Assembly (NCBI GenBank): GCA_040954595.2
Contig: CM082577.2
Span: 3,162,001-3,226,000, forward strand
Reading direction: 5' to 3'
DNA from: Balanoglossus misakiensis
Lineage: Eukaryota > Hemichordata
DNA length: 64,000 nucleotides
Each line of letters opens with the position of its first letter. The stretch's first letter is position 1. Below are positions 57,701 to 64,000 of this stretch, piece by piece. The notes below the pieces were generated by a model, which made no database searches, was not told where the DNA came from, and saw only the letters and a program-made list of their open reading frames with translations. Both the position numbers and the translations under genes were made by a program.

Positions 57701-60470
57701 TGCTTCAGTTGCTTAATTGCCCCCCCCCCCACCCCATAACGGTTGATTGCTGCTCCAATAGCAACAACCTGTAGGTGTACACGTACATATTTTCACATAT
57801 CAGCAATCATGACGAGAGATTATATTTGTTCCCCCCCCCCCCCCTCCTTCTTTGGTGTACAGAGGGCCGCGTCATTGACCCTGACAACCCGGAGCGTGCC
57901 TGTCGCGAGTCGGTGGAACCACAGAAACAGTCGCCAGGTTTCAAACACGAACACCCACAATCAGTGAGGCGACGCAGGTCTGCAGGACAGGACCCCAATG
58001 AATGCCAGGCCAAGACTAACACCAAACATTGCGACACAACCAAAGAACACAGAAATACTGAGGTGAGGGCGTGGCTCTACATACTGTGAAATACTTTATT
58101 TTCACTGGGATTTATTTTTGCTGAAAACAAAAAAAATGTTGAATAATTCTGAGATTTTATATTCACTATTTCTTGTCAACTTGTGTGCAGAGAATAGGAA
58201 ATAAGAGTTTTCGCTCAGATTTTATTTTAGCAGAAAAATGAGTCAAGTGAAAAATAGTGAAAATAATGTCCTAGTGAAAATTAGGTATTCTACACTATGG
58301 GCCGCGTTGCTTCAGATACACTGTATAGTCACCGTTGTGAGATGGTGAGATAGATTTTCATTTCTTTGATGCGGTTTGCAATATCGCTGAAGAAACAGAA
58401 AGTGTGTTTTCCATCTGTTTTGAGAGTTGCACGCAGTGACATAATTTCTTTAATGTTCTGTATGAAACGGAAACTGGCAAGGCTCTCCAAATCAACCAGA
58501 AAATGCATGACTTGCATTCCTAGGAAACATTACAATGCGATCCAATTAAGTTCAGCGATTAGATGGCAACCTTTGGTCATATTGTAGTGAGTGAGCAATT
58601 TACCGCTGGAGTTGTTAATACACTGGGAAACTTTGTTTACAGTCGGGGGCTCCTGCATTGCTCTTATGTTGTGCGTTGTTGTTGTCCTGTTACAGGTGAC
58701 CAAAATCTGGACCCAGGTAACTCGCAAGCATCTGTATCACGACGCAGATGAGGTTGAACTTGCCCTGGAAGGATGTTTTGGTGTCTGTAGTACCTGCCAA
58801 TCAGGTGAGGCGTGTCACATGACAGTCTGCAACCAATGGCTGCAATACTCTGGGAAGGTCGACCCCCCAGTGTTTGCTGATTGGTCATGAAATACATGTA
58901 AGAGAATGTTTGGGTTGACTCAGACACAGGCTGTGCCTATAAGCCAAGGGATAAATTGATGCTAAAGTATAAATTTCTCGCCGCAGGTGATCTCTGGTGG
59001 GACAAGATTGAGAACTGCAACGAGTTTCTCCACTGGGTTCCATTCGACTTCTACGAGCAACACGACGAGGTTGCGTTCTATGTGAGAGAAAACACGGAGT
59101 TGAAGAATGCTGCCTGCCGGGGGCATTGTCTCGACAAAGCACCGCTGTTTTCACTTGTTGGTGAGTTTCGTGATCCTCGCTGGCTGGTCAGCCATGTTGG
59201 TCATTATTGTTGTACGTTGCATAGGCCATCCTTTTGAGGCAGGATCGTTCTTTGCATGTAAAAATATGAAAAATATCTAAATATTTCTCACACACTGGAG
59301 CTCTCTGTAAATCAAAATTTCTGTAGTCTTTCCTTCATATTGTTTCTCTCTGCCCCTAAATGCGATTTTCTGAAACAAGATGCTGGATGTTTTGACTCCC
59401 TATGTTCTTATTTCACTGTTGAATAGCGCCCTCTGTGGAAGAGCTCTTCAGGCCTGACCCCCAGCGCAGTGTGAAGGAGCCCCTGTACTCTGTCGCCAAC
59501 AACCCTCTTCCAGTCTACGACCTCCTGTACAAACTCTACGCCCTGCACGCCACCGGTCAGATCAAAGTCTATGTCAAAGATCAGGCTGAGTTGTCAACTC
59601 TCCGAGGACCTCTGAAGGTGAGATGTTTGGCAGTGCCCTTACCAAATTCTCAGGCACAAAACACACTCCAGAGATTATTACACACCCCAAACAAACCACT
59701 TCCCAAAGTGGTGCCTTTCGGGTATATAGGCAATGACACCTGATTCTATAGCTATAATTCTATAGATGTCTATAGAACCTTTTTTGGAAAGAGCTGAAAT
59801 GGGTTTCACCAGTTCGTCATAAACACAAATTAAGCGCTTGGCAGGAGCTGTACACAAAAAGGACTGACGGTAAAAAATCTGTTAATTGTTGGTGTCAGTA
59901 TAACGGACATGTTTTCATTCTGTGTGATGCGTCCAATTCCAGATGGCCATGATCCACAACAAAGCCGTGACGGAGGTCAAGATCTACGTCTCGGATCCGA
60001 ACAAAGTGGATTCCGTCACCAGTTCCATGGAAAACATGCTGCTGGAGTGGACCAAGTCCAGCTGCCCGGATCATTCCAGGGAGTACGTGCCTCCGTTCAG
60101 CATTGAGGTCATGCCATCAGGTATGGTAGCTCTGTTCTATCTGTTGGTGTTGTTAAGGCCTATTTTTTATACTCGTGATACGACAGGCAATCTCTGAATT
60201 GCTGATTGTAGAGAAGATAGAATTTAGAGAAAATAATCTTCGGTGGTCTTTGGCAGATTTTGTAGGGCAGTCGCCTAAAAACTCTGTTGAGAAAGCTAAC
60301 AAATTTATATGTGCTGTAAACTATGTCATTGTATGTTTTAACTATTCTCTGAATTTTATTTGATGCCAGGTATCACCAAGCGAAGTGCCGAACATGAACT
60401 GCGAGAGGAGATGTTGGCCAACCGCAAAAACTGGGAGAAGAATTGGTTGAAGTCCCATACCTTGCTGTAG
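48706..60470 (+). CDS. Secreted protein with four Hedgehog/D,D-peptidase-fold domains, no Hint domain
   Basis: Seventeen exons, 912 residues: 48706-48760, 49676-49944, 51842-52021, 52954-53116, 53355-53499, 54511-54593, 54857-55051, 55221-55402, 55533-55671, 55865-56101, 57281-57418, 57863-58062, 58696-58804, 58987-59160, 59427-59617, 59943-60120 and 60370-60470. Every phase agrees and all sites are GT-AG. Residues 1-19 ([19 protein letters not shown]) are a signal peptide. Domain 1 about 75-190; domain 2 about 265-375, plainly Hedgehog N-domain-like ([24 protein letters not shown]); domain 3 about 435-565; RRRR|S at 631-635, a furin-type site; domain 4 about 640-735; then an unrecognised tail with KR at 883-884. 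There is no Hint domain, so no cholesterol-linked autoprocessing is expected. Function unknown; extracellular ligand or binding protein by inference. Confidence 0.9.
49676..53116 (+). CDS. Hedgehog-fold gene exons 2-4: domain 1
   Basis: Exon 2 (49676-49944) encodes a spacer and a helical segment [19 protein letters not shown]. Exon 3 (51842-52021) opens with strand [12 protein letters not shown], like the S-G-Y-R-T strand of M15 D,D-peptidases, then [14 protein letters not shown], comparable to Hedgehog LHYEGRAVDI. Exon 4 (52954-53116) gives [14 protein letters not shown], comparable to Hedgehog VYYESKAHIHCSV. His 128, Glu 139, His 184 and His 186 fall at or near metal-site positions. The alignment is by eye; the fold assignment is inference. 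Confidence 0.7.
52088..52180. mobile_element. Short TIR element, family A copy 2
   Basis: The left end TTTAACCTTTCACCCCTG and right end GGCGAAAGGGTTTAA are inverted repeats, with GTAGAGGTCCAAC inside, as in the copy at 29247-29342. It lies in an intron of the Hedgehog-fold gene. A left-end fragment is also visible at about 55085-55135. Confidence 0.7.
53355..55402 (+). CDS. Hedgehog-fold gene exons 5-8: domain 2, Hedgehog N-domain-like
   Basis: Exon 5 (53355-53499) leads in with [13 protein letters not shown]; exon 6 (54511-54593) [13 protein letters not shown] to NQWPG; exon 7 (54857-55051) [28 protein letters not shown] and [11 protein letters not shown]; exon 8 (55221-55402) [11 protein letters not shown] and an acidic tail. 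Against Sonic hedgehog (numbering from memory): calcium-site Asp 96, Glu 127 and Asp 130 correspond to Asp 274, Glu 305 and Asp 308. Zinc ligand His 141 corresponds to His 327, but Asp 148 becomes Ala 334 and His 183 becomes Phe 368. An insertion (about [13 protein letters not shown]) lies between WDE and LHYEG. Confidence 0.88.
55533..57418 (+). CDS. Hedgehog-fold gene exons 9-11: domain 3
   Basis: Exon 9 (55533-55671) repeats the helix of domain 1: [19 protein letters not shown]. Exon 10 (55865-56101) opens [12 protein letters not shown] and has [12 protein letters not shown], matching Hedgehog LHYEGRAVDI with His 502 kept and Gln 509 for Asp. Exon 11 (57281-57418) gives [15 protein letters not shown], like the closing strand F-x-H-x-D-x-R of M15 peptidases with Tyr 557 for His. 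Two Cys pairs and N-linked sites (NAT, NKT) fit secretion. Confidence 0.72.
57521..57696. mobile_element. Short TIR-type element, family B copy 2
   Basis: Shares GGCCTTTATAGACAGGTGGC, a string like GCACAGGGATTGTAACAAAG, and AGAGGTGGTCACTAACACA with 33038-33203. Part of the interior is duplicated (two GTGGCCACT-type units). It lies between exons 11 and 12 of the Hedgehog-fold gene. Confidence 0.7.
57863..59160 (+). CDS. Hedgehog-fold gene exons 12-14: convertase site and domain 4
   Basis: Exon 12 (57863-58062) is hydrophilic and carries [10 protein letters not shown], an ideal R-x-R/K-R proprotein-convertase site after Arg 634. Exon 13 (58696-58804) opens [15 protein letters not shown] and is Cys-rich (GCFGVCSTC). 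Exon 14 (58987-59160) has [17 protein letters not shown] (718-734), which parallels [18 protein letters not shown] of domain 2, and further cysteines. This is the most degenerate copy. Confidence 0.6.
59427..60470 (+). CDS. Hedgehog-fold gene exons 15-17: unrecognised C-terminal region
   Basis: Exon 15 (59427-59617) ends with [16 protein letters not shown] and exon 16 (59943-60120) contains [16 protein letters not shown], two similar beta-helix segments about 37 residues apart, perhaps a small internal duplication. Exon 17 (60370-60470) holds [10 protein letters not shown], a dibasic site, and a charged tail ending in SHTLL. No transmembrane segment or GPI-type end is visible, so the product should be secreted. 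Confidence 0.6.
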
Positions 60471-61027
60471 ATTTGGGGTACCCAATTACACCAAGAAATT
60501 CTCACATTGCTTTGATAGCAGTATTGCATTTACCACAGATTTGTATATTTGAATGTTTTTGTATCATGTGTATATATATATATTCAGGAAATGGACAATT
60601 TTGTGGGTTTTTTAACTCTTCGATTTTAAAATAATTAACCCAAAATAACAGCCTTGAATTATCCATAAACAAGAGTATTACATGTGGGTAATAATAGTAC
60701 ATTGTACTTCAGCCATGAATGAAGATTCCTGTTTTATGAAGTGCGCCCCCATAGGCGTGTTTCTTCCTCGCTGAACGTCAAACCGTCCTGGAGTGCAGAA
60801 TCATTTCTGCAATACCATAAAGTTTCTGATAAAAAAACAAAACATGAATATAGTCAAGATTTGAAATTTAGTTTTGCCCAAATCGGGATTTTGTGCAGAA
60901 CACGAAATGTCGTTTGGATATTTTATGATTTCTACTTTCAACTACATTGTACTGTGATATATTTTAATAAGTCAAAATGATTTTATTAATACTCAAGATG
61001 ATTTGTGTTCTGTCCTCGCAAAGTTGC

Positions 61028-61033
61028 AATAAA
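61028..61033 (+). promoter_or_regulatory. Candidate polyadenylation signal of the Hedgehog-fold gene
   Basis: AATAAA, 558 bases after the stop codon at 60468-60470. A second one lies near 61204. Confidence 0.45.
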
Positions 61034-61954
61034 ATTTCCTTTGTATCCGCGAATGTAAGTATTTTGTATGCAGTTTTTGATTTTCACGCCCCCCCCCCAA
61101 AGCTGTGAGTACAGAGACGTGTTTCTCTATTGGACATGAACGATTTGGTGTGAAACATGAAAGTTTACTCGAAAGTTAAATGAGTGCGCCCTCAAAGGCA
61201 TTCAATAAAAATGATTAGAAATCGTTGAATTCCGGTCACTGTCACGGTCTTGAAACTTGAACTTGCCCTGGTTGTGATGATCCACGGTGTCAGGTCCGAG
61301 TCACGACGTCACGACAATGAAGAGAGATGGGGAAGAAACCATGGTAACCATCACTCACAGCAATGGCTTTATTCCAGCTTGCATCACAACAAGAAGTAAA
61401 CATTTGCATCTGGATGCTGAATATTAAAATCGTGGAATGCATAATAACCCGGAAGAATAATCAATATGAATAATTCATAAGTGTGGTATTTTAACCATGC
61501 ATCCAGCTAATTTGTCCTGGTTGATTTACATTTCCCGCTCTTTGTCACCTAAAACAGATGAGCACGGCAAGCACTCAACCAGGTGGGATTTTTTTTCGCT
61601 GTTCAACATGATATGGTATTTCATATTTTATGCATACTGTTTTCATATATTTATCTATATATTAACCAACAAAACTCTGGTCCTCCGCAGACTCCTGTGA
61701 ACCATATCTGAACATATAACACAGTATAGAATTAAAGAGAAGCTTCGGAAATGACCTACCAGTAAAAGCACAATATAAAACACATGCGTGATATACATTT
61801 GTACATTTGTATATTTGGCGAGGCTTTCGGTCTTTCCACCACCAAAGGTTTCCCAATGCGACGCTGTGTAAATATCCCATTGCCGCTACGGCGTAACCCC
61901 CCCCCCCCGGGGGTCAAACTTGAAAAGCCACTTTATCATGGATATTTCTAATTA

Positions 61955-61976
61955 TGAATGAATGAATGAATGAATG
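61955..61976. repeat. Microsatellite (ATGA)n
   Basis: About five and a half tandem ATGA units upstream of the Rab gene. Confidence 0.9.
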
Positions 61977-62138
61977 GACGGATTGTCTGGTGCGTTCGCT
62001 TTCCTTTCATTGTTTCGCGACCACATTGTTGGCATACATTTACACGTATAATTGAGAGGTTTCTATTTTAGCCCCGTCAACACGGCATCAGCCCAGCGGT
62101 CGGACTGTCCACCATACGATACGGGCAGTGGATAAAAT

Positions 62139-63517
62139 ATGGCTGCCAATGACACACGAGTCGTCAAAGTGCTTGTTTTAGGGGACAGTGGGTAAGTGCG
62201 ATAACCCTACCAAATATAGCAGTTTTGTTATACGATCCTCACACACACCGCATTGACTCGTCACGTCCATATATATTTTAATATCATGGTATCCGCGTTT
62301 GCAAGCTAGTATATCGCATTTAGAACGGAGCCTCACTGCACTGGTGTTATATTTACGCACGTATATAGTACTATTGATAATATCAGTACGGTTATCTGTG
62401 CGCAAAATATGAAGGATATACCACAGTATATCCAGATACACTACAGTATATGTTGCCATGGTAATTGGAAAGCCCCGTGTTTTAATTCTGTATCCGATAG
62501 GGCCTCAGATACACATACTGTAAAATGCATTGACCGTACATATGTGTACGCCGGGTCACGCAGCGAACATGCGAAACGTTCCATATGTAGCGTACGATGT
62601 CAAGTCCTTCGACACGACAGCTTGAATATCAGGCGTTGTACAAGGTCGCCACAACTGCAATATGTTGTTTACAGTCATTTAGGCATTTTACGGTGCCATA
62701 ACCAATATTTTTTTATCAGCATATCATCGTTTTGGTCATCAAATATTACAATTACATAACCCATGAACCATTGCATATCTCGAATGGTGACTATTATTAC
62801 GCCTCCCAATATGCCCTATTCAAATTTAAATACGCCTGACCTCTGAAATATAAAGACTTAGTGCCTTTACGGATATTCACAGTGCAGGCCTATATGTCAG
62901 ACGAGCGCCACACATAAGAGGATTGTGTGATATCGGCGGCCATGGCATTTCAAGAATTGAGCCGATTTGCATGAGATAACCTTTTGATGCTGTAACTGGT
63001 CATTATCATACCAGTACTGGTACATGTATGTGATTAAACAATCAGTTGATTGATTGCCATACACACCCACCATTTCGATGAAGGGACATGGACAACGAGA
63101 GGTTCAGTGTGAAAGCCAATATTTTGAGGTTCCGCGCCGCCATTCAAGTTGGCATACGGCGGTCTCAATATAGAGGTAAAATCACAATGCAGCACCACAG
63201 GGAACGGAGCAAACTGACTGATCTGGGTGTATGTTGTTGTTGTTGTTGTTGTCTCATATCTGATCGATCCGAGCTGAACCCACCAAATAGACCAAATAGC
63301 TTTCATTCCCACACAAGAACCACACACATTTTTCAGTCGTCCACGTTCCTTTAAGTCTAAATTCTCTTTTTTCTGGTTTTGCGAATATAGGGTTGGAAAG
63401 TCTTCGCTTGTAGATCGCTACTGCCACGATAAGTTCAAAGACCACTACACACCGACCATAGGAGCCGACTTTGCTGTCAAAGAAGTTAAAGTGGGCGATC
63501 AAACTGTTACTATGAAA
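62139..63517 (+). CDS. Rab-family small GTPase, first two coding exons (continues beyond window)
   Basis: Exon 1 is 62139-62191 (MAANDTRVVKVLVLGDSG) and exon 2 is 63391-63517. The intron interrupts the P-loop: GDSG|VGKSSL, residues 15-24, giving G-D-S-G-V-G-K-S-S. Switch I is YTPTIGADF (37-45), with Thr 40 as the expected magnesium ligand. The segment then runs KEVKVGDQTVTMK, where the W-D-T-A-G-Q exon should follow to the right of the window. T-I-G-A-D-F with K-E-V and V-T-M resembles Rab7/Rab9-type proteins of late endosomes, but 60 residues are too few to name the subfamily. Rab GTPases cycle between GTP and GDP forms and recruit effectors to membranes. Confidence 0.85.
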
Positions 63518-64000
63518 GTAAGTAAAATTTTTAATAAAAGCGCCTAATAATGAAAAGTACGTTGTTTGCACGTTGAAAAATACTGACCACAGCCCGCAAC
63601 CAGTGTACATGTTACATCTTGGACTCTTAAAATAACCAAATAATCGCACGTAGGAAAATCTGATGGTATGTGGTTTTACTTAATATGAGCTGAAAAAATT
63701 ATAGTTTGAATAAGATCGTAAACATTGTGGCTGCTGATATGATTATGTTAACATAGTGTACAGGTAGGTAGGCGGTCAGAAGGACAATTGGTATACATGT
63801 ATAGTATTTACACAACATATATTAATTGTGTGCCTAACTGAAATATGGCCGATCGACCCCGCAAATACTGGAAGTTGCTTCAATACACAGGCACAAGTGT
63901 GTCGGATAGTCTAGCCAGCGAAATTGGCCATTTACCCAACTGATTTCTGGACCACCCAGTGCACTTGTGTGGACGGCATCCTGGAAAAGCGGTGACAAAA
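62192..64000. other. Rab gene introns 1 and 2
   Basis: Intron 1 is 62192-63390 and intron 2 starts at 63518 (gtaagt). No other gene seen. A (TTG)n tract lies at 63232-63252 in intron 1. The exon carrying W-D-T-A-G-Q was not found before 64000. Confidence 0.6.

Larger units (their letters stand above)
60471..62138. other. 3' UTR and intergenic DNA before the Rab gene
   Basis: AT-rich 3' flank of the Hedgehog-fold gene, then intergenic DNA with an (AATG)n repeat at 61955-61976 and a C10 run near 61899. The last few hundred bases before 62139 should hold the Rab promoter. No other gene seen. Confidence 0.5.

Noticed and set aside
57831-57844. C homopolymer near the exon 12 acceptor, considered as an unusual element
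   Set aside because: It serves as part of an ordinary polypyrimidine tract; similar G/C runs occur throughout the window.
58696-58804. G-C-F tripeptide (residues 688-690), resembling the Hedgehog autocleavage junction
   Set aside because: No Hint domain follows; the downstream sequence has the Hedgehog-fold strand instead, so the match is coincidental.

Overview
This window is animal genomic DNA: multi-exon genes with GT-AG introns, secreted EGF, CUB and Reeler proteins, short inverted-repeat elements and many microsatellites, and roughly 58-60% A+T by eye. The mix of modular extracellular proteins, an ACSM-type ligase, PM20D2 paralogues and a Rab GTPase points to an invertebrate deuterostome. 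A cephalochordate (amphioxus) is my best guess and a hemichordate the main alternative; the species is inferred, not shown.

Layout. (1) About 70-18338, minus strand: the 5' part of a very large secreted protein with a signal peptide, one EGF, one CUB domain, half an EGF, then 28 EGF modules, one per phase 1-1 exon; it runs off the left edge. The order SP-EGF-CUB-EGF(n) is that of sea-urchin fibropellins. (2) 20256-30108, minus: a second secreted protein with a signal peptide, a Reeler domain split over three exons, five EGF modules and a Thr/Pro-rich linker. Its last visible donor is in phase with the first EGF exon of gene 1, so the two may be one transcription unit with an internal promoter. 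(3) 33245-38755, minus: a 15-exon acyl-CoA synthetase of the medium-chain (ACSM) family. (4) 40095-42752, minus, and 45512-47874, plus: two head-to-head paralogues of PM20D2 with six exons each, almost identical in exons 1-3 and more diverged in exons 4-5. (5) 48706-60470, plus: a 17-exon gene for a secreted protein of 912 residues that carries a Hedgehog N-terminal-type domain and three further, more degenerate copies of the Hedgehog/D,D-peptidase fold, without a Hint autoprocessing domain. (6) 62139 onwards, plus: the first two coding exons of a Rab GTPase, cut by the right edge.

The most interesting locus is (5). Splice sites sit at equivalent places in each of the four domains, which argues for tandem duplication of a three-exon unit. 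The Hedgehog-like copy keeps key calcium-site acidic residues but has lost two of three zinc ligands, while copy 1 keeps a His-x-His strand. A four-arginine proprotein-convertase-like site separates copies 3 and 4. I know of no named family with this architecture, but could not search.

The remaining DNA is introns and intergenic sequence with several short terminal-inverted-repeat elements, some of them in two copies within the window, and simple repeats. No rRNA, convincing tRNA or CRISPR array was seen. The genes share no obvious pathway; the window looks like an ordinary gene neighbourhood with two expanded extracellular-matrix genes.
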